Source of the DNA: Chryseobacterium taeanense
GTDB lineage: Bacteria > Bacteroidota > Bacteroidia > Flavobacteriales > Weeksellaceae
NCBI RefSeq assembly: GCF_900099685.1
Contig: NZ_FNDW01000008.1
Location: 100,138 to 164,137 of the forward strand
DNA: 64,000 nucleotides
Direction of reading: 5' to 3'
Shown here in pieces: positions 37,969 to 46,657 of the stretch. Position 1 is the first letter of the stretch. The number at the start of each line of letters is the position of its first letter. The notes beneath the pieces were generated by a model. That model saw only the letters and a program-made list of their open reading frames with translations, searched no databases and was not told the DNA's origin. The translations under genes and the position numbers were made by a program.

Positions 37969-40001
37969 TATTTTAATATTTGATATGCAAACATGGACAC
38001 AAAATATGCCAAACCTGTCATCATAACCACCTGAAAAGCCGTCCATTTCCAGCTTTTGGTTTCTCTGTAGACTACTGCAAGTGTAGATACACATTGCATT
38101 GCAAACGCATAAAACAAGAGAACTGAAATACCTGTCGCAAAGCTGAAAACTTTTTCGCCATCCGGTTTTACGTCTCTTCTCATTTTATCAATTACTTTCA
38201 CTTCCGGGGCATCATCCTCAAGGCTGTATAAAGTAGACATCGTTCCCACAAAAACCTCTCTTGCAACAAAGCTTGTCAGAATCCCGACACCCATTTTCCA
38301 GTCGTAGCCGAGTGGGGCGATCACCGGTTCTATTCCTTTTCCCATTTTGGCAAGGTAGGAATGATCAAGTTCGACGTTGGTCGCTACAAACTGATCCGGC
38401 TTTTGTTTGGGGCCGAAATAGCTTAAAAACCAAATGATAATGCTTACAATGAAAATAATTTTCCCTGCTCCTGTAATGAAATCCCATACTTTACCCAAAA
38501 CCATTTTAAAATCGTATCCGAAAAGTGGCTTTTTATACGTGGGCAAATCCATTACAAGATAAGTTTTTCCTTTATTTTTAATAAATTTATTAAGAATTGC
38601 GGCTGAAAATAAGGCTACAACAAAACCTAATAAATACATTCCCATTAACACGAGGGCTTTATATTTTATCCCTAAAAATGTTCCGTCTGAAATAATCAAT
38701 CCGATAATAATACTGTAAACCGGAAGCCTTGCGGAACATGTCATGAAAGGTGTAACCAGAATCGTTAATAATCGTTCTTTTACATTTTCTATATTTCTTG
38801 TAGAAATGACTGCCGGAATGGCACAGGCTGTACCGGAAACCAAAGGAACAATACTTTTTCCGTTTAATCCGAAAGGACGTAAAATCCTGTCCATCAGGAA
38901 AACGACTCTTGCCATATATCCCGAATCTTCAAGCAGATAAAGGAAGTACAATAAAATCCCGATCTGTGGTGCAAAAATCACAATTCCGCCGATTCCCGGA
39001 ACAATTCCGTTAGAGATCAGTGAATTTAAAGGGCCTTGTGGCAAATGCTCTCCTGTAAATGCGGAAAGCCATGCAAAGAAATCATCAATCCAGTTCATTG
39101 GATATTCTGCAAGGAAGAAAACACTTTGAAAAATGATTAATAAAATCATCATGAAAACTACGTATCCCCAGAATTTATGAACAAGTATTTTATCTAATTT
39201 TTCAGTTAATAATTCTTTAAACTGTGGCTTTTTAGAAATAACATCTGATAATATCTTGTCAATATGCTGATATCTTCTTACGGTTTCCTGTACCTGTAAT
39301 CTCTTCGGAACCAGGCTTTTTGATTCAGGCTCGTTGATTTGTTCCACGACAGAGCTGATTTTTCCGAGATCAGTTCCTAATGATAAGCTCAACCAAGCAT
39401 CATATGAATTATCAAAGCCATTATGTTCGGCAACTTTCTGAATAAAACCAGCATGTTCTGCAGGCATTTCAAAGGATTGAACGGATGTTTTAACGAAATC
39501 ATTCTGTAAAACAGCTTTTTTTATTTCCTCAATACCAATCTGTTCTTTAGCATTGGTCTGAATTATTTTTATGCCTAAAGCTTCTGAAAATTTCTGAATA
39601 TCAATAGAAATCCCTCGTCTTTCAGCCTGGTCGATTTGGTTAACCACCAAAATCATAGGAATCCCAAGATCCTGGATTTGCTGAAATAAAAGCAAGCCTC
39701 TTTTTAAGCTTAATGATTCAAGAATGTAGATAACTCCAGCATAATCTTTCTGATGATCTATCACAAATTTTGAAAAAATGGCTTCATCTTCCGAACTTGG
39801 ATAAATGCTGTAAGATCCTGGTAAATCTACAACTTCTACTTCCTCATTTTGATATGTATAATACCCGGAATGACTGGCTACCGTAACGCCTGCATAATTT
39901 CCTGTCTTCTGCTTTTTGTTGCAAAGCGCATTAAAAACCGTTGATTTTCCTACATTAGGATTTCCAACTAAAAGCACCTGTTTTTTATGATTTCCCTGCA
40001 T
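37968..40001 (-). CDS. feoB: Ferrous iron transporter FeoB
   Basis: A 677-aa inner-membrane protein from ATG 40001; a TTG one codon earlier is possible but not needed. The N-terminal G-domain has GNPNVGKSTVFNAL (G1), the switch region TGNYAGVTVASHSG, DLPGSYSIYPSS (G3) and VVNQIDQAERRG (G4, N-Q-x-D). The membrane part has the two Gate regions (GIGGIVIFAPQIGILLYFLY; LVSGTACAIPAVISTRNIEN; TSFVAREVFVGTMSTLY). It imports Fe(II), gated by its GTPase domain. FeoA is upstream with TGATG overlap and a small Cys-tailed membrane protein is downstream. Confidence 0.96.
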   Translation of the reverse strand: MQGNHKKQVLLVGNPNVGKSTVFNALCNKKQKTGNYAGVTVASHSGYYTYQNEEVEVVDLPGSYSIYPSSEDEAIFSKFVIDHQKDYAGVIYILESLSLKRGLLLFQQIQDLGIPMILVVNQIDQAERRGISIDIQKFSEALGIKIIQTNAKEQIGIEEIKKAVLQNDFVKTSVQSFEMPAEHAGFIQKVAEHNGFDNSYDAWLSLSLGTDLGKISSVVEQINEPESKSLVPKRLQVQETVRRYQHIDKILSDVISKKPQFKELLTEKLDKILVHKFWGYVVFMMILLIIFQSVFFLAEYPMNWIDDFFAWLSAFTGEHLPQGPLNSLISNGIVPGIGGIVIFAPQIGILLYFLYLLEDSGYMARVVFLMDRILRPFGLNGKSIVPLVSGTACAIPAVISTRNIENVKERLLTILVTPFMTCSARLPVYSIIIGLIISDGTFLGIKYKALVLMGMYLLGFVVALFSAAILNKFIKNKGKTYLVMDLPTYKKPLFGYDFKMVLGKVWDFITGAGKIIFIVSIIIWFLSYFGPKQKPDQFVATNVELDHSYLAKMGKGIEPVIAPLGYDWKMGVGILTSFVAREVFVGTMSTLYSLEDDAPEVKVIDKMRRDVKPDGEKVFSFATGISVLLFYAFAMQCVSTLAVVYRETKSWKWTAFQVVMMTGLAYFVSMFAYQILK

Positions 40002-40246
40002 CAATTCAATTCTTCAACGATAATAAAATCTCCTTCTTCTTCACGAAGGGCAATACGGCTTTTCTCTTCTCCAAATTCCACATACATCGGTCCCTTGAAA
40101 GGTGCCTGATATAAAATCCTGAATGAAGTTTCCGGAAGAAGCCCCATTTCAATAATTTTATTAGGCATTTTAAGGCTGTCGTTATCATACCCTAAAATCT
40201 TTCCCATTCTGTTTTTGGGAAATCCACTTAATTTATGTAAACCCAT
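40001..40246 (-). CDS. feoA: FeoA-domain protein
   Basis: The protein is 81 aa from ATG 40246 (MGLHKLSGFPKNRMGKILGY). A TTG at 40261 would add MALKE and can not be excluded. The SH3-like FeoA fold is shown by KMPNKIIEMGLLPETSFRIL and GPMYVEFGEEKSRIALREEE. It is a small cytoplasmic partner that interacts with FeoB. Its stop overlaps the feoB ATG. A promoter with a palindrome lies just upstream, consistent with iron control. Confidence 0.9.
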   Translation of the reverse strand: MGLHKLSGFPKNRMGKILGYDNDSLKMPNKIIEMGLLPETSFRILYQAPFKGPMYVEFGEEKSRIALREEEGDFIIVEELN

Positions 40247-40273
40247 CTCTTTCAAAGCCAAAATTTTGTATGC

Positions 40274-40305
40274 AAATATACGCTATTTAAATTTAATCTA
40301 AATAA
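40274..40305 (-). promoter_or_regulatory. feoAB promoter with candidate iron-responsive operator
   Basis: On the minus strand the -7 box TATATTTG (40281-40274) is preceded at 18 bp by TTTA. Between and over the -33 site lies an imperfect palindrome (40285-40305) with arms TATTTA / TAAATA around TTA. Fur- or DtxR-like repressors usually bind such sites before feo genes; which one acts here is not known. Confidence 0.55.
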
Positions 40306-40321
40306 CAAGTTTGCATGAAAG

Positions 40322-40360
40322 AAATCAACCCAAATGCATTTTTACATTTGGGTTGATTTT
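40322..40360. terminator. Strong hairpin terminator between feoA and the GLPGLI gene
   Basis: Fifteen-nt arms AAATCAACCCAAATG / CATTTGGGTTGATTT pair perfectly around an 8-nt loop. It ends the GLPGLI transcript before the feo promoter. Confidence 0.82.
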
Positions 40361-40385
40361 AATATAATTAGTTAAATATGAAGTC

Positions 40386-41294
40386 TTATTTCTTCTTTTT
40401 ATCTACAGAAGGAGCAGTAAGTTCGATAGGATTATCGTTGGCATTAAAGAAATCTTTATACATTTTTTCCTGCTTCTTCATCATATCTCCAATCGTTCCA
40501 TCCATTCCCGGAATAGTTCTTGACATGATTTCCTGTGTCATCATCGGCCTTGCTGATGCGAAAGGATCTTTTTTAAAGTCATTGAAAGCCTTTTCAAATT
40601 TCTCTCTTGGCATATCTGTTACTTTCGAGCTCATACCGGAAATTTTTTCAGCATAAGAAAGCTCTTCCCAGTTCTGAACTTTTTTATTTCCCTGAAGAAC
40701 CCATGAATAATTTTTACCGTCGTCTTCAACTTTTACAATAAGTCCCGGAAGGCCGGAAAACTTGTAAGGCCCATCCTGAAAAGGAAGATCTGTCGTAAAC
40801 CAGGCTGTCCATTTTCTTCCTCCGAAATCAGCAGTCGCTTTTTGAGTATTGTAAGGTCCAATTTTTTCTTTTTCGTTGGAAATTTTCCAGTCAAATTTGA
40901 TGTTTTCAGTATAAGAAATACTCATTGGTATAAAGCCGCTGGCGATTCTTTCGATGTATTGCACCTTCATTTCAGGATATTGCTTTACAATCTTTTCTGA
41001 AAACTTAGGCATTCTGATGGTTTTTGATAAATCTTTGAAAACACCTGATTTTTGCATTGCTTCAATCTGTACTTTCATAATGGAATCCTGTCCTATTACA
41101 GTATAATCTCTATAAACGGATCTGTCTTTTACGATATCTAGTGCGGTCAGTACCTTTTCAAGCTTGGCAGAATCTTTCTTAGGCTTGAAAGTAAGCTCGT
41201 AAAAAAAACGGTTTGCAGTTTCCTTAGAATCATTATCCTGAGCGCTTGCAAAAGCAAAAAGAGCGATAAAAAATATTGAAAATAGCTTTTTCAT
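40386..41294 (-). CDS. GLPGLI-family secreted protein
   Basis: The protein is 302 aa from ATG 41294, which gives the signal peptide MKKLFSIFFIALFAFASAQD; a longer frame to 41408 has no such signal. The family signature is seen in full as PYKFSGLPGLIVKVEDDGKN, preceded by WTAWFTTDLPFQDGP. It ends with a Lys tail. The GLPGLI family is restricted to Bacteroidota and of unknown function, probably periplasmic or outer-membrane associated. It is a single gene. Confidence 0.9.
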   Translation of the reverse strand: MKKLFSIFFIALFAFASAQDNDSKETANRFFYELTFKPKKDSAKLEKVLTALDIVKDRSVYRDYTVIGQDSIMKVQIEAMQKSGVFKDLSKTIRMPKFSEKIVKQYPEMKVQYIERIASGFIPMSISYTENIKFDWKISNEKEKIGPYNTQKATADFGGRKWTAWFTTDLPFQDGPYKFSGLPGLIVKVEDDGKNYSWVLQGNKKVQNWEELSYAEKISGMSSKVTDMPREKFEKAFNDFKKDPFASARPMMTQEIMSRTIPGMDGTIGDMMKKQEKMYKDFFNANDNPIELTAPSVDKKKK

Positions 41295-41383
41295 TGTTTT
41301 TAGATGTTTATATAGTATTAGTTTGCAATATCCTGTTTTTGTTACAGTTTTTATACACTTATTTATCAGGAATACAAATTCTA

Positions 41384-41410
41384 ATGTGATTTTAATCTCT
41401 TTAATCACAT
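41384..41410. promoter_or_regulatory. Inverted repeat in the divergent GLPGLI / USP-like promoter region
   Basis: ATGTGATT and AATCACAT, 8-bp perfect arms with an 11-bp spacer, lie between two divergent genes; a possible operator. Confidence 0.4.
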
Positions 41411-41448
41411 TTTAATTCCATTCCAAAGAACTTCTAATCTGGTCATTA

Positions 41449-41456
41449 TAGTTTTG
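41449..41456 (+). promoter_or_regulatory. Putative -7 promoter box for the USP-like gene
   Basis: TAGTTTTG fits TAnnTTTG; leader of about 35-40 nt. Confidence 0.45.
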
Positions 41457-41494
41457 TATCATCGAAATATAATACGAACCTAAATCTTAAAAAT

Positions 41495-41989
41495 ATGACC
41501 AAAACAATTTTAATAGCCACCGATTATTCTCTTGAATCTTTAAATATTCTTAAAAAAGTATTGAGGGAAAAAGATGCTTCAGAAGATCAGAATCAGTATA
41601 ATATTCTTTTGGTTACGGGATATGACATGGGCGATTCTATCAGAGATCTTTTATTTAATACCAAAAGTACAATTTTCAATAAACTTCGTCCGCAGGAATT
41701 TTGTGAAGCTTTTGGAATTATTAAAAATAAATATCCTCATCTGATTAATAAAATTATGTGTGATATTTTCACAGGAAGCTTCCAGAGGACCTTTAACAAT
41801 TATGTGAAAGCTGAAAATATTGAAGAGGCGTACTATTCGCCATCCATTAAAAGTAAAGGAGATGGAAAATTTGATCTTATTCCCTATCTCAAAAAATGTA
41901 AAGATCTGAAATGTCATGAAATATCAGTAGAGCTTCAGGAACGCCTTCCGGAAAAAGGAAGACTGGCTGAAATCTTTGCGGAAGCGTAA
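41495..41989 (+). CDS. Conserved hypothetical protein, universal-stress-protein-like N-terminus
   Basis: A 164-aa protein. The start MTKTILIATDYSLESLNILK resembles the first strand and helix of universal stress proteins (I-L-x-x-T-D-x-S), but the ATP-binding G-2x-G-9x-G(S/T) loop at the C-terminus is not seen. The rest (RPQEFCEAFGIIKNKYPHLI, YLKKCKDLKCHEISVELQER) is helical and charged. It is cytoplasmic. It lies 24 bp upstream of a DUF1275 membrane gene on the same strand, so a shared transcript is likely. No function is claimed. Confidence 0.65.
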   Translation: MTKTILIATDYSLESLNILKKVLREKDASEDQNQYNILLVTGYDMGDSIRDLLFNTKSTIFNKLRPQEFCEAFGIIKNKYPHLINKIMCDIFTGSFQRTFNNYVKAENIEEAYYSPSIKSKGDGKFDLIPYLKKCKDLKCHEISVELQERLPEKGRLAEIFAEA

Positions 41990-42013
41990 AAATCATAATT
42001 AAAACTAAAAAAA

Positions 42014-42853
42014 ATGTTAAGGAATTATAGTAACAGCAGGACGTTGGGAGACAACATAAGACTGGGAACGCTGACTGCCTTTACGGCAGGTACTATAAAT
42101 ATTGCGTCCCTGTTGATTTTCCTCTCATTTACATCGAACGTAACGGGCCACTACGCGATTCTGGCGGCAGAAATCAGTAAGGCAAACTGGTCGCAGGTTG
42201 CCGTGGTCGGATTGTGGATCTTTCTTTTCTTCTTCGGAGGATTTGTATCAAATTTTATTGTTATCAATTTCAATAAAAAAAGTAAATATTTTGCACATGC
42301 CATGCCTTTGATTCTTGAAATAACGTGCCTCCTCTTTGTAGGAATCTACGGACAGTTTTATTACCGGAAAAGCCTAGAGGAAACTCAATATCTGGTAGCG
42401 GTGATGCTTTTCGCAACTGGCTTGCAAAATGGTTTAACAGCAAGTATTTCAAATTTTTCCGTTAAGACTACGCACCTTACCGGTACAACGACCGACCTGG
42501 GAATTCTGTTCTCCATGTTTACTCAGAAAAAATTCAGGAAGAATGGGGAACTCGTAGGAAGAGCTAAGCTGCTTATGAGTATTATGCTTGCTTATGTTTT
42601 GGGAGCAGTTTTTTCAGGGCTTACGTATTATTATCTGGAATTCAGGGTTTTTTATGTTATCAGCCTTTGCTTATTGGTTGTCATTGGATACGATGCATAT
42701 AAAATTCACCTCAGACATTTTAATACCCAGTACAGATATAGTAAAATTTATAAAAAACCCAATGTTTTCGCTTTTCTTTATAATAAGATCCACGGGTCTT
42801 CCACGATTAAACAAAAAATAGAGAAAAAGAGAAAGCTCATTTTTGAAGAATAA
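42014..42853 (+). CDS. DUF1275 (YoaK-type) family membrane protein
   Basis: A 279-aa protein with about six hydrophobic segments. LGTLTAFTAGTINIASLLIF and FTSNVTGHYAILAAEISKAN are the DUF1275 entry motif (A-G-x-x-N, then N-x-T-G). TGLQNGLTASISNFSVKTTH and LTGTTTDLGILFSM is the second conserved block. The C-terminal 50 residues are basic and cytoplasmic. The family is of unknown function, with a distant likeness to permeases. It follows the USP-like gene at 24 bp. Confidence 0.85.
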   Translation: MLRNYSNSRTLGDNIRLGTLTAFTAGTINIASLLIFLSFTSNVTGHYAILAAEISKANWSQVAVVGLWIFLFFFGGFVSNFIVINFNKKSKYFAHAMPLILEITCLLFVGIYGQFYYRKSLEETQYLVAVMLFATGLQNGLTASISNFSVKTTHLTGTTTDLGILFSMFTQKKFRKNGELVGRAKLLMSIMLAYVLGAVFSGLTYYYLEFRVFYVISLCLLVVIGYDAYKIHLRHFNTQYRYSKIYKKPNVFAFLYNKIHGSSTIKQKIEKKRKLIFEE

Positions 42854-42929
42854 ATTATCTTACAATAAGGACTTCATATTTAGGTAAAGATAAATATCAG
42901 TATTAATTTTGTGTAAACTAGCTGTGAAT

Positions 42930-42964
42930 CAATCCTCTAATTGTATCGTACAATTGGGGGATTG
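42930..42964 (+). other. Long hairpin of unknown role upstream of mutL
   Basis: A 16-bp stem, CAATCCTCTAATTGTA with TACAATTGGGGGATTG, closes over TCG using two G-U pairs. A TAATTTTG box (42904-42911) lies 19 bp before it. There is no clear U-tract, so it may be RNA structure rather than a terminator. Confidence 0.4.
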
Positions 42965-43088
42965 TACTTTAGAAAAAAGCTTTAGAAAGGCGACCCGATG
43001 CGAAATATACGTCTGTTTACTCTGTTAATATGTTGATAATTAAATTTTAATTCAGTGCTTTATTGTTTTAATTCTTATTCTGAATCCC

Positions 43089-43096
43089 TATTTTTG
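43089..43096 (+). promoter_or_regulatory. Putative -7 promoter box for mutL
   Basis: TATTTTTG fits TAnnTTTG, about 20 bp before the ATG. A TTG lies 23 bp upstream as a partial -33 match. Confidence 0.5.
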
Positions 43097-43116
43097 TAAG
43101 TTGATTTACTTTTTTT

Positions 43117-44904
43117 ATGTCAGATATTATTCAGCTTTTACCGGATCATGTAGCCAACCAAATAGCGGCAGGTGAAGTCGTACAACGACCTGCGTCCATT
43201 GTAAAAGAACTTTTGGAAAATGCAATCGATGCCGAAGCGACAAAGATTGAACTGATCGTAAGAGATGCCGGGAAAAACCTGATCCAGGTAGTGGATGACG
43301 GAAAAGGAATGTCGGAAACTGATGCCAGAATGGCTTTTGAAAGACATGCAACCTCTAAGATCCGAGGTACTGAAGATATTTTCAAAATTGCCACAAAAGG
43401 TTTTCGCGGTGAGGCGCTTGCTTCCATTGCAGCAGTTTCCCAGGTTGAACTGAGAACCAAGCAGAAAGATGCAACGATAGGAACCAATATTTATATAGAA
43501 GGCGGAGTATTTCAGTTTCAGGATCCGATTCAGACGGCTGACGGCTCTAACTTTTTAGTGAAGAACCTTTTTTATAATGTCCCGGCAAGGAGAAAATTCC
43601 TTAAAAATAACAATATCGAATTCAGGCATGTTATTGATGAATTCCAAAGGGTTGCGCTGGCTCATGAAAATCTCGAATTTTCTTTGTTTCATGATGATGA
43701 AGCGGTTTTCAGATTAAGAAAAGGAAGTCAGATGCAGCGTATTGTGGATATTTTCGGAAGAAAACTACATCCACAGCTAATCCCCATTAAAGAAGATATT
43801 ATCTGGTGTAAGCTTCACGGATTTGTAGCTAAACCTGAAGGGGCAAAAAAGACGAGAGGAGAACAGTTTCTTTTTGTGAACGGAAGGTATTTTAAAAGCC
43901 CATATTTCAATAAAGCAGTGCAGGAAGCTTTTGAAGGCTTGCTGCTGCCGGGATATATTCCTACATTTTTCCTTTTCCTGGAGCTGGATCCGGAGAAAAT
44001 TGATGTCAATATTCATCCACAGAAAACTGAAGTAAAATTTGAAGATGAGCATCTTATTTTTGCACTGTTGCGTTCTACGATTAAAAGATCATTAGGGATT
44101 TACAATGTAGCACCAAGTCTTGATTTTGAAAAAGATCCTCATCTGGATGAGATCATGCAGAAAACATTTCCAAGCAAAAGTAATGGTGGTGGGAGCGGAT
44201 TTATTAAAATGCCGGAGATCATCGTAGATAAAGATTACAATCCGTTTCTTGAAGAAAAAGGTGTAAAGCAGGCTGAAATTCAGAATCTTGCGGAGATGTA
44301 TCATCAGAATATTTCAGCGGAGCCTTCTAAAATCAATCTGTTTGAAGATGAAGATTTTGATGAAGATCTGATGAGGCTTCCGAACGGTTACTGGCTATTT
44401 AACAAAGGCGATAAAACCCTGATGCTGGACTTAGGAAGGATGCACAGGCTGGTGGTTTCCGAAAGTACAAAACCTGTGAAAAAAGGAAAGACCAACAGCC
44501 ATTCATTGCTTTTCTCTCTGGAGTATCATATGAATGAGATTGAAAAGAATAAATATAAATCAATCAAGAAATTTCTTCCTGAATTAGGTTTTGAGATGAG
44601 TATTGCCCATGAAAGCGTATTGAGGATTGATGCCGTACCGGAAGGACTGAAAGAAACCCAGGTCATGAAGTTCCTAGAGAATCTTTTCGACATTCTGGAA
44701 TATAAAACAGAAGAAGAATTCATGCAGTTTTATCAGAACCAGTGGAGCAAAATGCAATCGAAATCAAGATTTGATTTTATCTATAAAAAAGATGCGGAAC
44801 AGCTCATCAAAGACTTTACAGCATTAGGCTTCCCGGAATTTTTACCCAATGGCAAAAGATGCTTTTTTGAAGTTCCGTTTAATGATTTTAAAAATAAATT
44901 TTAA
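43117..44904 (+). CDS. mutL: DNA mismatch repair protein MutL (endonuclease motif degenerate)
   Basis: A 595-aa protein. The GHKL ATPase part is complete: motif I VKELLENAIDAEATKIEL, motif II VVDDGKGM, motif III ATSKIRGTEDIF and GFRGEALASIAAVS. The transducer domain and a variable linker follow. In the C-terminal dimer domain, where nicking MutL proteins have DQHA-x2-E-x4-E, this one reads LDLGRMHRLVVSE (about 434-446), so the metal-binding motif is largely lost. It couples MutS to downstream repair. It leads a run with a rhomboid and an EEP-family gene 2 and 6 bp apart. Confidence 0.95.
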   Translation: MSDIIQLLPDHVANQIAAGEVVQRPASIVKELLENAIDAEATKIELIVRDAGKNLIQVVDDGKGMSETDARMAFERHATSKIRGTEDIFKIATKGFRGEALASIAAVSQVELRTKQKDATIGTNIYIEGGVFQFQDPIQTADGSNFLVKNLFYNVPARRKFLKNNNIEFRHVIDEFQRVALAHENLEFSLFHDDEAVFRLRKGSQMQRIVDIFGRKLHPQLIPIKEDIIWCKLHGFVAKPEGAKKTRGEQFLFVNGRYFKSPYFNKAVQEAFEGLLLPGYIPTFFLFLELDPEKIDVNIHPQKTEVKFEDEHLIFALLRSTIKRSLGIYNVAPSLDFEKDPHLDEIMQKTFPSKSNGGGSGFIKMPEIIVDKDYNPFLEEKGVKQAEIQNLAEMYHQNISAEPSKINLFEDEDFDEDLMRLPNGYWLFNKGDKTLMLDLGRMHRLVVSESTKPVKKGKTNSHSLLFSLEYHMNEIEKNKYKSIKKFLPELGFEMSIAHESVLRIDAVPEGLKETQVMKFLENLFDILEYKTEEEFMQFYQNQWSKMQSKSRFDFIYKKDAEQLIKDFTALGFPEFLPNGKRCFFEVPFNDFKNKF

Positions 44905-44906
44905 GT

Positions 44907-45635
44907 ATGTTTAACAGTATCCCTCCGATTACGAGAAATATTATTATTATTAATGTTGTTGTGTTTATTGTAGTCGGCTTTATATTTCCACAATTTTTTG
45001 ATTCATTATCTGCATTTTATCCATTTTCTCCAAATTTCAGATCGTGGCAGGTGATTACACACATGTTTATGCATGGAGGGTATGCTCATATTCTTTTTAA
45101 TATGCTTACGCTATGGAGTTTCGGACCGGTTCTGGAACAGGCATTAGGAGAAAAAAGATATTTAATCTTATATTTTCTGAGCGGTTTGGGAGCGTTTTTC
45201 TTATTTAACCTCTGGAACTTTTATGAAGTTCAGCAGCTTACTGCCGAGCTTACCAATGCTAATATTGACGTATCAGATATTTTTATGAAAGCAGATCTTA
45301 CTAAATACCAACGTAATTTCTCTCTTTATGAATATAATGAACAAGCTTTAAATCTTTATGCAGCACTCACAGTACCAATGGTAGGCGCTTCAGGAGCCAT
45401 TTTTGGGGTCGTGGCGGCTTTTGCTACGTTGTATCCGGATGCAAAAATCGGGATCATGTTTATTCCGATACCTATGAAAGTTAAATATTTATTACCTATC
45501 ATCATCGTTGGATCTGTTTGGCTGGGTATTTCAGGAAATGTGGGAGGTATTGCTCACCTAGCTCACGTTGGTGGGGCACTCGTAGGATGGCTTTTGGCAA
45601 GAAACTGGAGAAAACATTTATACAGATTCAATTAA
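44907..45635 (+). CDS. Rhomboid family intramembrane serine protease
   Basis: A 242-aa membrane protein. The serine motif is MVGASGAIFGV with catalytic Ser162; the histidine partner is in IAHLAHVGGALVGW (His220 most likely). HMFMHGGYAHILFNMLTLWS (H-x-x-x-H-x2-x-H-x3-N) in TM2 supplies the oxyanion side. A hydrophilic insert of about 45 residues (103-147) between two membrane segments is longer than in GlpG. It cleaves substrates inside the membrane; target unknown. It starts 2 bp after mutL and is followed at 6 bp by the EEP gene. Confidence 0.93.
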   Translation: MFNSIPPITRNIIIINVVVFIVVGFIFPQFFDSLSAFYPFSPNFRSWQVITHMFMHGGYAHILFNMLTLWSFGPVLEQALGEKRYLILYFLSGLGAFFLFNLWNFYEVQQLTAELTNANIDVSDIFMKADLTKYQRNFSLYEYNEQALNLYAALTVPMVGASGAIFGVVAAFATLYPDAKIGIMFIPIPMKVKYLLPIIIVGSVWLGISGNVGGIAHLAHVGGALVGWLLARNWRKHLYRFN

Positions 45636-45641
45636 AATCCC

Positions 45642-46637
45642 GTGAAAATCTTTCGTTTAATTCTCCTCATAGCGCATATAGGAATTTTTTTCCTGCTGGC
45701 AGCTACACTTTTAAATGCTTATGTTCCACCGAAAACTTTTCCGTGGTTCAATCTGCTTTCTTTAGGGTTTCCGGTGCTGATGATTGCATATATTCTACTT
45801 ACCCTTTTTTGGATTTTTAGCTGGAAAAAAAGAGCATTTATTTTTGTACTTCTAGGACTGTTGTTTTTTAAACCTGCTATAAGATGGATAAATTATTCCC
45901 CGCAGAAAAATGAAACATCCAACCTCAAAGTACTCACAATGAATGCAAAGGGCGGATATTACGGGATAGATAATATTAATGCTTATATAAACAGCCAGAA
46001 TCCAGATATCGTCATGTTACAAGAATACGGAAGTAAGATGAAATATCATTTCGATGGACTGAAACAGGCTCCGGATAGTTGGGTAATTCAGGTTTTCTCG
46101 AAACATAAAATTATCAGTCAGAAACAGCTTATCGATAGTGATTATACTTTTAATAATGCTTATGCTTCACAAACGGATATTGAAATCAGAGGAAAGACTT
46201 ACCGTTTTATCAACGTATATCTACAGCCTTTTAAGTTTAGAAAACATATGGTGAAACTTAATGGGAACAGCGAGGAAGATGAGCAAAAGGTAAAAAATGT
46301 AATAAAAAGACTTATTCCTACCTTCAAAATGCATCAGGATCAAATAGCCTCGATAAGAGAAAGTATTGATAATTCTCCGTATCCGGTTATTCTGGCAGGA
46401 GACTTCAATTCAGTTCCCAATTCCTATGAATATTATCATTTGCTAAAAGGTTTACAGGATGCGTTTGTAGAATCTGGAAGTGGAAGTGGCACCAGTTTTC
46501 ATGATTATAAATATCCTATAAGAATTGACTATATTTTTTCTTCAAAATCAATAAAGCCGCTAAGCTATCATGTAGACAGATCTGTAAAGCTTTCAGATCA
46601 TTTTCCGGTTATTGCTACTTTTAAGCTTGAGAAATAA
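45642..46637 (+). CDS. Membrane-anchored endonuclease/exonuclease/phosphatase (EEP) family protein
   Basis: A 331-aa protein, GTG start 6 bp after the rhomboid gene. There are three N-terminal TM segments (about 4-28, 38-60 and 66-82). The EEP catalytic domain follows: LTMNAKGGYYG (Asn), DIVMLQEYG (Glu), ILAGDFNSVPNS (Asp, Asn), RIDYIFSS and LSDHFPVIATF (Asp-His). EEP enzymes cut phosphodiester or phosphomonoester bonds, for example in nucleic acids or phospholipids; which one is not visible. The active domain should face the periplasm or cytoplasm depending on TM number. Confidence 0.9.
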   Translation: MKIFRLILLIAHIGIFFLLAATLLNAYVPPKTFPWFNLLSLGFPVLMIAYILLTLFWIFSWKKRAFIFVLLGLLFFKPAIRWINYSPQKNETSNLKVLTMNAKGGYYGIDNINAYINSQNPDIVMLQEYGSKMKYHFDGLKQAPDSWVIQVFSKHKIISQKQLIDSDYTFNNAYASQTDIEIRGKTYRFINVYLQPFKFRKHMVKLNGNSEEDEQKVKNVIKRLIPTFKMHQDQIASIRESIDNSPYPVILAGDFNSVPNSYEYYHLLKGLQDAFVESGSGSGTSFHDYKYPIRIDYIFSSKSIKPLSYHVDRSVKLSDHFPVIATFKLEK

Positions 46638-46657
46638 AATCGTTATTTCTCATCAAG
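46626..46657. terminator. Hairpin spanning both convergent stop codons
   Basis: GAGAAATAA / TTATTTCTC with a 5-nt loop; one stop codon lies in the left arm and that of the convergent gene in the right arm. Compact bidirectional terminator. Confidence 0.65.

Noticed and set aside
43127..43487. Several overlapping minus-strand frames inside the mutL gene.
   Set aside because: They are antisense shadows of conserved MutL ATPase motifs.
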